Part shown: one piece after another, positions 50,645-60,382 of the stretch
Layout: every line of letters begins with the position of its first letter
Numbering within the stretch: the stretch's first letter is position 1
Assembly: GCA_041744375.1 (NCBI GenBank)
Contig: JBGTLA010000109.1
Coordinates: 1-64,000 of the forward strand
Length of the DNA: 64,000 bases
Source of the DNA: JBGTLA01 sp041744375
GTDB taxonomy: Bacteria; Actinomycetota; Acidimicrobiia; Spongiisociales; ZC4RG35
Reading direction: 5' to 3'
Program-made: the position numbers and the translations under genes
The notes under the pieces: model-generated
Told to the model about the DNA's origin: nothing
The model's input: the letters and a program-made list of their open reading frames with translations, nothing else
Database searches by the model: none

Positions 50645-52707
50645 GCAACTCCTTGGGAATCGTCGGCCCCGCCCAATGAGCCTTCGAGGATGGCGCGGGC
50701 CGCCAGGACGCCCGATCGTACAGCCGCCTCGAGGCAACCGGCGTCGAGGCCGCAGGCAGTCCAGTCACCGGCCACGGCGAGGTTGTCGAACCCGGTCCGC
50801 CCCGGAGCAAGTCGATATCGGCCCGATCCGGGAAGCGACTGCACATAACGGTCGGACGGATCGATGTTGGCCCTGTAGTACTGCGCGGCCAGTCGCTCAC
50901 GCCCGATCCGACCCTGGTCGTCCCACAGCATCTCCCACCGAAACCCAGAGGAGTCGTGGGCTCGGGGCCACAAGGACCCAACCTCCTCGTCGAGGAAACG
51001 CGCCAGCGATGCAGCCACCCAATCCTGGCTCGCCGCCGGGTCGATGTCGGGGAGGGCTCCGCAAAGATAGGCGACGCTGTGAGGGGCAATGGTGGCCGGC
51101 CACGCCTCCCGGTCGAGGAGGTGCGACATCGAAGCCCAGGTGTCGAACGAGTCTCCGAACCCGCTGAGCGTCACCCCGGCCGGGCCATCCCAACCGATCT
51201 CGGATTCGGTGACGTTCATCCACAGCTGCGCCGAGCGCGTTGCCACGGTGGCCACCTGATCGACCATGTCCTGCCAGATCCGGTTGGCGGCGACGACCTC
51301 TGCCGCCACATGGGGGACCATTCCCAACGAGACCGCCAGGACGACCAGGTCGAAGTCCTCGCCCACGGCCAGCCGTTCGGTGCCGGTCCCGGTAGCCGAA
51401 TCCCAATGTGATTCGAGCTGGTCTCCCGGGTCCGCAGCGAGCTGTTCCACCTGGGGGCGAGAGGGCCAGCAGGGGAGGCCGCCTACTCGTATGAGCGGGT
51501 CGTAGCCGGATCGGCCCGGCGCCAGCTCGGCCTGACGCGTCAGTTCGATCGAGGCGATCGACGGTCCGGCGCCCACGCCGACGCGGTCGAGACGGCGGAA
51601 GAAACAGAAGTCGACACCCCGGCGGGTGAGAGCCTCGTACAGCGGGGCGAACACGACCTCACCCATCCCCGCTTGCATCCGCCAGAAAATCGACCCCTTG
51701 AAGTCGAAGAGCATCCGGCTGGCGAGCTGGAGGCCAAGACCCGCCGCAAAGCGGGGCCGGGTCCGGTCTCCGCCCTCATAGGCGAAGGTCAGGTCGTACA
51801 TACCTCGCACGATGGGAGAATCGAGAGTCTCCGGAGCCGCGCCGTGCTGGGCGAGCCATCCCCGGTAGTCCAAGTGGTCGATTCGCTCATAACCGGAGCC
51901 CGACCAGAGCCCATCGAACGCCATCCCCACCAAATTCGTCGCCACCAGGTCGACCAGCTGCCACGTCCGACGGGCCGCGGGGTCAGCCATCACCACGGTG
52001 GCGATGCCCTGGCGCCAGGCGCGGAGGACGTCGGCGAACACCTCGGCGGTGGAACCTGCGACGGTCGCGTCGGCAGCCAACCGGGCGGTGCGCTCGGTGG
52101 CCGCCAACAAAGCGGCGAGGGCGGTGAGACCACCACCCCGGATGAGCGTCGCCAGGTCGGTGACCTCAGGTCTCGGCACCGGCGAAGCGCTGAGGTGCAC
52201 CCTTTGGGACCGGGAAGGCGCCTCCAGTGACCGATGAAAATCGACCAGGAGCCGCAGACCTCTCACGCCGACATCGAGCGGACGAAGCGTTCGGTTCTCG
52301 GCTCCCGGCTCGCCCGGTAGGGCGGCGTTGCTCGAGAACCGTGTGACGAAGTGCGACCACTCACCTCCGGGAGTCTCGGCCAGCCCGACGTCACCGGTGG
52401 GCGCCACCGCCTCCTGCCAGGTGCGGATTGGGCAGGCCGGGTCGGTGACGTTGCGGTTCAGCTCGTCGTACGCCTCCCGCAGCACCCGGAACGTGGCGTC
52501 GTAGTAGCCGAGCAGCACGTGCAGCCCGTGCTCTTCGATGCGTCCGTGTCGTCCCCGGCTGCTGGCCCCCTTGCCGCCCAGCCGCCAGCCGCGTTGGTAC
52601 ACGGTTATGGATCCGACTCGCTCCCTCCACTCGCCCGAGCTCAACTCCCAGGCGGTCACCAGCCCCGCCATGCCTCCCCCCAAGATGACGACGCGCGGCC
52701 GGGACAC
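50641..52707 (-). CDS. CrtI/HpnE-like FAD-dependent amine-oxidase-fold protein
   Basis: A 688-residue flavoprotein, longer than typical phytoene desaturases (about 500). FAD motif VVILGGGMAGLVTAWEL, then WRLGGKGASSRG, and the C-terminal NLAVAGDWTACGLDAGCLEAAVRSG that closes the FAD site. The fold group includes phytoene desaturase, carotene isomerase and hydroxysqualene dehydroxylase. Next to a prenyl synthase it probably modifies an isoprenoid. The GTG start at 52707 is one base after the cyclase stop; the frame to 52851 is a shadow of that gene. Confidence 0.88.
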   Translation of the reverse strand: MSRPRVVILGGGMAGLVTAWELSSGEWRERVGSITVYQRGWRLGGKGASSRGRHGRIEEHGLHVLLGYYDATFRVLREAYDELNRNVTDPACPIRTWQEAVAPTGDVGLAETPGGEWSHFVTRFSSNAALPGEPGAENRTLRPLDVGVRGLRLLVDFHRSLEAPSRSQRVHLSASPVPRPEVTDLATLIRGGGLTALAALLAATERTARLAADATVAGSTAEVFADVLRAWRQGIATVVMADPAARRTWQLVDLVATNLVGMAFDGLWSGSGYERIDHLDYRGWLAQHGAAPETLDSPIVRGMYDLTFAYEGGDRTRPRFAAGLGLQLASRMLFDFKGSIFWRMQAGMGEVVFAPLYEALTRRGVDFCFFRRLDRVGVGAGPSIASIELTRQAELAPGRSGYDPLIRVGGLPCWPSRPQVEQLAADPGDQLESHWDSATGTGTERLAVGEDFDLVVLAVSLGMVPHVAAEVVAANRIWQDMVDQVATVATRSAQLWMNVTESEIGWDGPAGVTLSGFGDSFDTWASMSHLLDREAWPATIAPHSVAYLCGALPDIDPAASQDWVAASLARFLDEEVGSLWPRAHDSSGFRWEMLWDDQGRIGRERLAAQYYRANIDPSDRYVQSLPGSGRYRLAPGRTGFDNLAVAGDWTACGLDAGCLEAAVRSGVLAARAILEGSLGGADDSQGVA

Positions 52708-52708
52708 G

Positions 52709-55700
52709 TCAGACGACGAGAAGTTCGTCGGCGTCGACAGTTTCGGTGCTCGGCAAGGACGATGGCATATCTCGTCTCGCCTCATCCAGCCAGGCGTGCC
52801 AGTCGGACGGGCGAACCTCCGCGGGGAGGTGAGCGAGTTCCAGGACGGCACGAAGACGGGCCACCCGCGCTCCCTGGTCCGTAGCCGCTCGCATCGCCTC
52901 GGTCAGATCGGCGATCGCCTCATCGACGTCGCCTCCCCGCGCCAGCGAGTAGGCGGCCCGCTGACGGAGCAGCTCCGGCAGATGGATGTTCTCGCCGGTC
53001 TTGCGGATCACCTCCAGAGCCTCCTCGACGACGGCGCCGGCCCGGTCGAGGTCTCCGGCCTCGGCATTCAAGTGGGCGAGGTGGGAGAGGTTGGAGGCCA
53101 CGAATGCCTCCTGACCCATCATTCGCAGCGTGGCGGTGGTTTGCTCCAGGAATTCCCGATCCGGCTCGCCACCGTGACGCCCGGTCATCACGTACGAGGA
53201 GCCGAGCATCATCCAATAGGCGTAGCCGTACACCTGGCCGATTCCGACCACTTCCGCCCCCAACAGGCGCGAAGCGTCGTGGTCACCCAGAAATCGGCGG
53301 ATCCAGGCAGCGTAGGTCTTGACAAAGGCGAGGCTAAACGGGCCCCGGGGAAAGCCGATCGCCTCGGCACGCCGAATCGCCTCACGCTCCCAGTAGTCGG
53401 CGGCTCGGGAGTCGCCTCGCACCGCGCTCACGCAGGCGAGGGCTATCTCGGAAACCGCGATCGGGTCGTTGGGCAACGGCCAGAACAGAGAAACCGTCTG
53501 GTCGGGGGGACGAGCGCGAAACCCTTCCACGGCCCGTTCAAGGTGCTCCTGCGCCGCCACAACACTGCCCTCGTAGAAGTCGAGCCATCCGGCGCAAGAC
53601 TCCACCTCCGGCTCGAACCACGAGAACGCCGGTTGTTCGACCATGGCGGCGAGCCGGTCGATGAGCCCGCGGGCCGTGGGCAGGTCGCCACTGACCAACC
53701 AATATGCCCAGATGGCGATCAAGGAAGGCAACACCTCGGGTCGAGTCCCGAGACGGGTGGCGAGGGCCTCGGCTCGGCGGTGGTCGGATTGCACCTCGGG
53801 AGCGGCATAACCCTGCATCGAACTGACACTCAGACCGCGCAACATCCGGGCGGTGAGCTCGCTCAGGTCGCGTTCGTCCGACTCGGCGAGGGTGTCGAGC
53901 AACTCCAAGGCCCGCGACAGCAGCCGGGTAGCTTCGGTGTGAGCGCCGCGACTCTGCTCAGCCTGAGCCGCCTGGATGTACAGGCCGGAAGCACCCTCGG
54001 CCTCTCCGGCCAGATCCAGATGCTCGGCGATGAGAGCCGGCTCGGCGCCCCGCTCGGCGATGGTTTCGGCCACCCTGGCGTGCGTTCGGCTCCTCGCATC
54101 CAAGACCTGAGTCTCGTAGGCGGCGTCGCGCAATAGGGCATGCCGAAAACGGTAGGTGTTGGCCTTCGGGTCTCCTGGCTCGATGATTCCCCCGTTGGTC
54201 AGGACCAGCATCTGATCGCCTACCAGGGCCTCGTCTCCCATGACTGCCGAGACGGTGGCGGCGTCGAAGGTGGGTCCGAGGGTGGCGGCCACCTGGGCCA
54301 CCCGCAGGTTCACCCCCGGTGCCTTCAGCCGCCAGGTGAAGAGTTCCTGAAGCCGCAGGGGCATCGGTTCGACATGTCCGGTGTCGAGACACGACTGGGT
54401 GAGTTCCTCGATGAAGAGGGGAATTCCTTCGGCGCGAACGACGATCGATTCCCGGGTGCCCTCGGGGAGTTCCCTGCCCGCCACCAGGTTGTCCACCAAG
54501 CGGGCACTGGCAGGTCCGTCGAGTCTCTCGAGCCCGAGCACTTCGACCGATTCCCGCCACGGCACCGATGCCTCGTCCCGCGTGGTGGCCACAGTGAGGA
54601 TCGCCGATTGCCGGCGATCGACGAGGCGGCCCAACAGCCCCATCGTGGACGGGTCGGCCCAGTGGAGATCCTCGACGATGAAGAGGTGAGGTGCCCGCTC
54701 CCCCAGCGCCGTCAGCCATTCGACCAGACGGTTCAGGGTCTCGTCGAGGAAGGCGCTCGGGTCGAGCTGGGGCGTCGGGTATTCGGCGGCCTCGCCGGCC
54801 CCGATGAGGGGAGCGAGAAAGGGCACCGATCGGGACAGGTCCAAGCCGAGCGAGTCGAGGTAGGAAACCAGCCCCGCGAGACGATCGGAGGCGTCGATGT
54901 CCCCGAGTAATCTCTCCAGCATCCGAGCGATCGGCCACAGCGAAACGTTGGCGTAATAGGGAAGACAACCCGCGCCGAGAATGTGGCCTCCGGAGGCCTC
55001 GACCCGATCGAGGAGCTCAGACACCAGTCGCGTCTTGCCGATACCCGCCTCGCCGACGACGAGGAAATTCGCAGCCGCTACGCGCTCTGGATCCTTTCCA
55101 GGACGCATCGTCTCCCAAGCGGCCAACAAACGATCGCGTGGCTCGTCTCGTCCGACCAGGCCAGCCCTCCGGTAGCGCTCAGCCTCGAAACGCGCACCCG
55201 CATACCGCGGTCGCTCGACCGCGAACACCTCGACAGGGCGGCTGATCCCCTTCAGGTCAGGCACCCCCAGCGAGTGCATGTAGAAATCGGCGTCGACGAG
55301 TTGTTGGGTGACGTCGCTGATGACGACCATGTCGGGTTCGGCTGCCTGTTGGATGCGGGCGGCCAGGTTGGGGGCGGTTCCCACGATGGAGTCCCGCTCG
55401 CGGACGGAACGATCGTCGCTCAGGTCGGTGATCACCACACGACCCGTGTGGATCCCGATGCGCACCTCGGGAGCCACACCGAGTCGGCGGGCCAAGTCCG
55501 CCCGGGCGTCTCGCATCGCCGCCACGAGGTCGAGGGAGGCGAGAACCGCCCGACGGCCGTCGTCTTCATGGGGATCCGGATACCCGAAACCGGCGAGGAT
55601 GCCGTCGCCGAAGTACTGCATGACGTAGCCGCTGTAGCGCTCCACCGCCTCTTTGGCGGCGGCACGGTAGAAGGCGAAGACGTCGCGCAATTGCTCCGGC

Positions 55701-55972
55701 TCGACACGCTCGGACAGCATCGTGGAGCCCACCAGATCAGAGAAGACGAGGGTCATGAGCGCCCGCTCACCCGTGGGGGCGAGCTGACGGCCCGCCACCG
55801 TCCGCAGTATGAGAGCGGCGCGCTCGTTGTCGGGGTCGACGGCCCGCACCTCTTCGGCGGTGGCGCGGGCCGGTTCCAGATCGCCCGCAGCGAGGGAGGT
55901 TTCGGCCGCGCTGAGGAGTCGTTCCAGGAGCCGATCGAGTCGCGATTGCGCCGAAGCCACCATGTCGTTCAC
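52709..55972 (-). CDS. Class III cyclase / AAA ATPase / TPR regulator
   Basis: A 1087-residue regulator: short TPR-like N-terminus (about 1-60), class III cyclase domain (about 70-235), NTPase with Walker A GEAGIGKTRLVSE and Walker B LFIVEDLHWAD, and about 500 residues of TPR-like repeats. The metal aspartates remain (VFSDLVGST, FGDGILAGFG), but the purine-lysine position is Gln (MQYFGDG) and the specificity position is Thr in IVGTAPNLAAR. The GTG at 55972 overlaps the stop of the 524-residue gene; an ATG at 55963 is the alternative. Embedded in an apparent isoprenoid operon, it may couple a signal to that pathway. Confidence 0.88.
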   Translation of the reverse strand: MNDMVASAQSRLDRLLERLLSAAETSLAAGDLEPARATAEEVRAVDPDNERAALILRTVAGRQLAPTGERALMTLVFSDLVGSTMLSERVEPEQLRDVFAFYRAAAKEAVERYSGYVMQYFGDGILAGFGYPDPHEDDGRRAVLASLDLVAAMRDARADLARRLGVAPEVRIGIHTGRVVITDLSDDRSVRERDSIVGTAPNLAARIQQAAEPDMVVISDVTQQLVDADFYMHSLGVPDLKGISRPVEVFAVERPRYAGARFEAERYRRAGLVGRDEPRDRLLAAWETMRPGKDPERVAAANFLVVGEAGIGKTRLVSELLDRVEASGGHILGAGCLPYYANVSLWPIARMLERLLGDIDASDRLAGLVSYLDSLGLDLSRSVPFLAPLIGAGEAAEYPTPQLDPSAFLDETLNRLVEWLTALGERAPHLFIVEDLHWADPSTMGLLGRLVDRRQSAILTVATTRDEASVPWRESVEVLGLERLDGPASARLVDNLVAGRELPEGTRESIVVRAEGIPLFIEELTQSCLDTGHVEPMPLRLQELFTWRLKAPGVNLRVAQVAATLGPTFDAATVSAVMGDEALVGDQMLVLTNGGIIEPGDPKANTYRFRHALLRDAAYETQVLDARSRTHARVAETIAERGAEPALIAEHLDLAGEAEGASGLYIQAAQAEQSRGAHTEATRLLSRALELLDTLAESDERDLSELTARMLRGLSVSSMQGYAAPEVQSDHRRAEALATRLGTRPEVLPSLIAIWAYWLVSGDLPTARGLIDRLAAMVEQPAFSWFEPEVESCAGWLDFYEGSVVAAQEHLERAVEGFRARPPDQTVSLFWPLPNDPIAVSEIALACVSAVRGDSRAADYWEREAIRRAEAIGFPRGPFSLAFVKTYAAWIRRFLGDHDASRLLGAEVVGIGQVYGYAYWMMLGSSYVMTGRHGGEPDREFLEQTTATLRMMGQEAFVASNLSHLAHLNAEAGDLDRAGAVVEEALEVIRKTGENIHLPELLRQRAAYSLARGGDVDEAIADLTEAMRAATDQGARVARLRAVLELAHLPAEVRPSDWHAWLDEARRDMPSSLPSTETVDADELLVV

Positions 55973-57543
55973 GGCCTCGGAGCCTCGGTCGCTCGGGAGA
56001 CATAGAGCTGCGCCCCCGAGATCGTCCCACCCAGGGGACTCGCCAGGGAACCCACATAGAGGCCCGGCGGAACGGACTTGTTCGCCGTACTCAAGCGCAC
56101 GCCATAGGTGGCGTCGTCGACCGCCTCGAGGCCAACCACCACCTCGAGGGACGGGATCGTGGAAGCGGGGTCTTCGATCGAGACGAGGTCGGAACACACC
56201 GGTCGGTCGGTGGCGGCTAGCCCAGCCACCGGGATGAGAGCCTCTTCGGTCCGGGCGGGTACACCTGCGCTCATGGCCGTGGCCGTTCCCCGCCCGGCCT
56301 CCCGCCCTCGCCCGGGCGGCATGAAGCTGGCATCGACTCCCTCCCGGGCGACCTCGTCGAGCAGCTCCAGGCCGTAGGTCCACGCCCGGGCCCAGTCCTT
56401 GGCCAGTTGGGACCAATATCGCGTGCCGTCTTCGACCCAATCCGACCTGGAGTAGTCGGTGGATGTGGCTCTCGAGGCCACATCCCCGAAGAGAGCGAGA
56501 TAGGTTTGGGCCGAATCTCCGAAGAAGTCAACCCACGCCCCCAGAGTCTCGCCTGCCAACGCCGACCATGACCCAGCCTCTCCCGTGGGCGCGTGAGAGG
56601 GTGGGCGCGGAGTGGTGGTGGTTCCACCTTCGGCAGCCGCCCGAACCCAGTCCGTCCAGAAGGGGCACACCAGCCGGGCCACCCTATCCCAGACGTTCTC
56701 GGTGAATCCGACGATCTTGAGAGCCTTCACTCTCCGGACGGGCCCGAGGTCGTTGACAGAGAGGAAGCCGCGGTCGACGTCGATTTCTCCGTCGACACTG
56801 AAGTCGAGCTCGTACGTCATGCCGGCTGCCTGCTGGCCCTCTCGCCAGAAGTCGCAATGGAGCAGTGTCTTGACGCGGGTGACGAGCCTGACCTCTTCGA
56901 GGAAGGCACCGTGCCAGTGCTCGTCACCCAGTGAGCCGATTTTCACGGGATCACCTCCGCCGACGAGGTCCATCCGTTTGAACAGCATCGGTCCCCGCTC
57001 CGGCCAATTGCGCGGGTCTACCCACGCCGCCACGTGGTCGAAAGGAGCGTCGGTGTCGAATTCGGAGAAGATCCACGTGGCGGCGAGCCCCCCGACCTGC
57101 ACGGTCTTGGTCGTGCATACCTGCTCCCCCACGAAGGCAGCAACGCTCAGGGGGAGCTGTCGCCCGGTGGCGGTGGAGCGAAACGGGATCCCCTCCCGGA
57201 CCGACTCCGCCACATCGGTGATGAGTTGACTGGCGTCGAGGCCGTGCCGATCTGCCACCGATGCAGCCAGGAGCATGTATTCGGCCTCGTGAGACTTGCG
57301 GTGCGGGAACCGGGCGCGCGCCAGGTCGTGGAGGACGGCGACACGCGCCGAGAGGGGAATCTCGTCGTCAGGAGCCTCGGCCACGGCCCGAAGGGCTGCC
57401 GCGGGCGAAATGGGGCGAAATCCCGGAAGAACGCCGGTGTCTATCTCTCCGTAAGCCCCGGAGAGGACATGAAGCCCGATGAGAGCGTCGTGGCGCCACT
57501 CGGCGTCTGGGTCGACGTCGGACTCGGGTGGACGGTCTGTCAT
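55969..57543 (-). CDS. Unknown 524-residue protein at the head of the isoprenoid/cyclase unit
   Basis: I do not recognise this protein. Residues 1-130 are helical and acidic. Residues 135-300 could be an SRPBCC-like lipid-binding fold (WVDPRNWPERGPMLFKRMDL, TYELDFSVDGEIDVDRGFLS). A helical stretch near 340-410 contains GETLGAWVDFFGDSAQTYLALFGD. The C-terminus (about 430-524) looks like a beta sandwich ending PPGLYVGSLASPLGGTISGAQLYVS. No signal peptide or membrane helix. It begins at an ATG and overlaps the cyclase gene by GTGA. The 190-bp region upstream (57544-57733) holds no supported gene. Confidence 0.7.
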   Translation of the reverse strand: MTDRPPESDVDPDAEWRHDALIGLHVLSGAYGEIDTGVLPGFRPISPAAALRAVAEAPDDEIPLSARVAVLHDLARARFPHRKSHEAEYMLLAASVADRHGLDASQLITDVAESVREGIPFRSTATGRQLPLSVAAFVGEQVCTTKTVQVGGLAATWIFSEFDTDAPFDHVAAWVDPRNWPERGPMLFKRMDLVGGGDPVKIGSLGDEHWHGAFLEEVRLVTRVKTLLHCDFWREGQQAAGMTYELDFSVDGEIDVDRGFLSVNDLGPVRRVKALKIVGFTENVWDRVARLVCPFWTDWVRAAAEGGTTTTPRPPSHAPTGEAGSWSALAGETLGAWVDFFGDSAQTYLALFGDVASRATSTDYSRSDWVEDGTRYWSQLAKDWARAWTYGLELLDEVAREGVDASFMPPGRGREAGRGTATAMSAGVPARTEEALIPVAGLAATDRPVCSDLVSIEDPASTIPSLEVVVGLEAVDDATYGVRLSTANKSVPPGLYVGSLASPLGGTISGAQLYVSRATEAPRP

Positions 57544-57733
57544 GGCTACCCGCCTCGCGTTTCCACGTCACCGGCGGAGAGGCGAGACGCCTCGACTGGC
57601 GCCTCCAGGACCCTTACTCGCGCCGAGGGGGAGTCTATACGGGCGCGGCTCGAGCTGCTGGTGGGAACCGATCCACTTCGGCCGGGACCCACGCCTCTTT
57701 CGACGAAGGCGTCCCGCTAGAGGGGAGAAGCGC

Positions 57734-58861
57734 TCAGGCCATCAGGTCTCGGTGCTCGTCCAATGCCTCGAAGAGACGATCGATGTCAGAGAGGTTGTTG
57801 TAGATGTGCGGGGAGATGCGTAGGTTGTCATCGCGGCTCGACACCACCACCCCCTCGGCATCGAGATGCTTGACCAGGGTGTGGACGTCGGTGGACCGCA
57901 ACGTGATGAGGGCTCCGTGGCGGGCGGGGTCGAGGGGCGTCACCACCTGGAAGCCGCGTTCGGTGGCCCGCTCCTTGATCTCGGCTGCCAGGCCGGCGAT
58001 ATGGGCGGCGATGTCTCCCAGTCCGATCGACCGGATCAGCTTCATCCCGGCCAGGCCGGCGTAGATGTTCGGCACCGGTGGGGTTCCCATCTCGAAGCGA
58101 CGGGCCGAAGAGGCGGGGGTGTTGGCGTGAATGTCCATGGCGAAGATGTCGGCCTGGGAGAACCAACCGAGGGTGGTGGGAACCAGAGAGTCGATCAGGT
58201 CCTTCCTGACGTACATGAAGGCCAGACCCGCCGAGGCCAACAGGTACTTGAGGGTCCCCCCGACGAGGAAATCCACGCCGAGTCGACGGGCGTCGACCGG
58301 CATCGAGCCCAGCGCCTGATAGGAGTCCAAGAGGACCTTGGCTCCGTGACGGCGGGCGATCTCGACGATCGACTCCACATCCAGTTTGGAACCGTTGCGG
58401 AAGCACACGTGGGTGATCGAAACCAGTTCGGTGCGGTCGTCGATGGCCTCCTCGAAGCGCTCGAGGGGGATCTCGGCCCCGACCGCCGGGACGTGGACGA
58501 CCTCCGCCCCCCGTCGTTCCTGGGCATGCCAGATCTGGGCGACGGTGGGGAACTCGAAGTCCGTGACCACCACCTTGTTGCGGTCGCCATCGAAGTCGAA
58601 GGAACTGGCCAGCGAGCTCACACCGGCCGAGGCCGACGTGGTCACGGCCACCTCATCGGGGTCGACCCCGATGAGCCCGGCGAATTCGGCCCGCGCCTCC
58701 TCGGCATGCGCCACCCACAGCTCCCAGGGGGCACCCTTTTCGTCCCAGTCGGCCAGATAGCGGTGGTAGGCGTCGGCCACATCGGTCGACAGGGCACCCT
58801 GGGAACAACTGTTGATGTAGGCCTTGTCTTCGAAGATCGGGAACCGGCTGCGAATGTCCAC
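57734..58861 (-). CDS. Class V aminotransferase (isopenicillin-N-epimerase / cysteine-desulfurase-like)
   Basis: A 375-residue PLP enzyme. PLP-contact regions include SASAGVSSLASSF, THVCFRNGSKLDVE and LLDSYQALGSMPVD, and the Schiff-base lysine is in GGTLKYLLASAG. The N-terminal PIFEDKAYINSCSQGALS is typical of the epimerase/kynureninase-like group. The GTG at 58861, 8 nt after GAGAGGAG, is the best start; the extension to 58966 lies over the LivF gene. It follows the importer operon by 13 bp and probably acts on the imported amino acid or amine. Confidence 0.88.
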   Translation of the reverse strand: MDIRSRFPIFEDKAYINSCSQGALSTDVADAYHRYLADWDEKGAPWELWVAHAEEARAEFAGLIGVDPDEVAVTTSASAGVSSLASSFDFDGDRNKVVVTDFEFPTVAQIWHAQERRGAEVVHVPAVGAEIPLERFEEAIDDRTELVSITHVCFRNGSKLDVESIVEIARRHGAKVLLDSYQALGSMPVDARRLGVDFLVGGTLKYLLASAGLAFMYVRKDLIDSLVPTTLGWFSQADIFAMDIHANTPASSARRFEMGTPPVPNIYAGLAGMKLIRSIGLGDIAAHIAGLAAEIKERATERGFQVVTPLDPARHGALITLRSTDVHTLVKHLDAEGVVVSSRDDNLRISPHIYNNLSDIDRLFEALDEHRDLMA

Positions 58862-58874
58862 GTGGTTTCTCCTC

Positions 58875-59593
<719 letters not shown>

Positions 59594-59594
<1 letters not shown>

Positions 59595-60382
59595 CAGCGG
59601 GTTATCCCCGTGCCGCGCCCGAGGTAGGCCTCGATGACCGACGGATCGGCCACCACCTCTTCATAGGAGCCCTGGGCGATCATGCGACCGTGGTCGAGGG
59701 CGATCACACGGTCGGCGATGTCGGCTACGACCCCCATGTCGTGCTCGATGAACAAGATGGTGTAGCCCCCCTCGTCGCGGAGTCGGCCTATCAGTTCTGT
59801 GACCTCGCTCGTCTCCGAGGGGTTCATCCCGGCGGCCGGCTCGTCGAGGAGCAGGAGCCGGGGGGAGCACATCAACGCCCGGGCGATCTCCAACCGACGC
59901 CGATTGGCGTAGGACAGGCTGTAGGCGGGCTCGGTGAACCGGTACCCGGTGATCCGCTCGCCGAAGAACCCCAACAGCTCCTCGGCCCGGAGGCGCGTGG
60001 CGGCCTCCTCTCGCCGGAAGGCTGGCGTGCGCAGGATGATCTGGCCCAGGTTGGCGCCCGTCCGGCAGTAGGCGGCGCTCATGACGTTGTCGATCACGGA
60101 CATGTTGAGGAACAGGCGCAGCGTCTGAAAGGTGCGGGCGATGCCCCGTTCGGTCACCTTGTGCGGGGCGAGGCCGGCCACACTCTCCCCCTCGAAGCGG
60201 ATGTCGCCCTGGTCGGGGGCGTAGAGCCCGGTGATGAGATTGAGGACCGTGGTCTTGCCAGCCCCGTTGGGGCCGATCAAACCAACGATCTCTCCTTCGC
60301 CCACTTCGAACGTGAGGTCATCGACCACTCGCAGGCCACCAAAACGATGGGAGAGCCGATCCACCTCGAGGATGGCCGTCAC
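59594..60382 (-). CDS. livG: Branched-chain-amino-acid-type ABC importer ATPase LivG
   Basis: A 262-residue ATPase of the LivG class: Walker A GPNGAGKTTVLN, the family-specific ARTFQTLRLFLNMSVIDNV, signature LSYANRRRLEIARAL, Walker B LLLLDEPAAGMNP and H-loop FIEHDMGVV. The GTG start at 60382 overlaps the LivM stop. The frame runs open to 62089, but that long extension is an arginine/proline-rich shadow of the permease genes. Confidence 0.95.

Noticed and set aside
49008..57543. A family 2 encapsulin locus (prenyl synthase cargo plus cyclic-nucleotide link)
   Set aside because: No HK97-fold shell protein or cNMP-binding shell domain is visible in any of the five genes.
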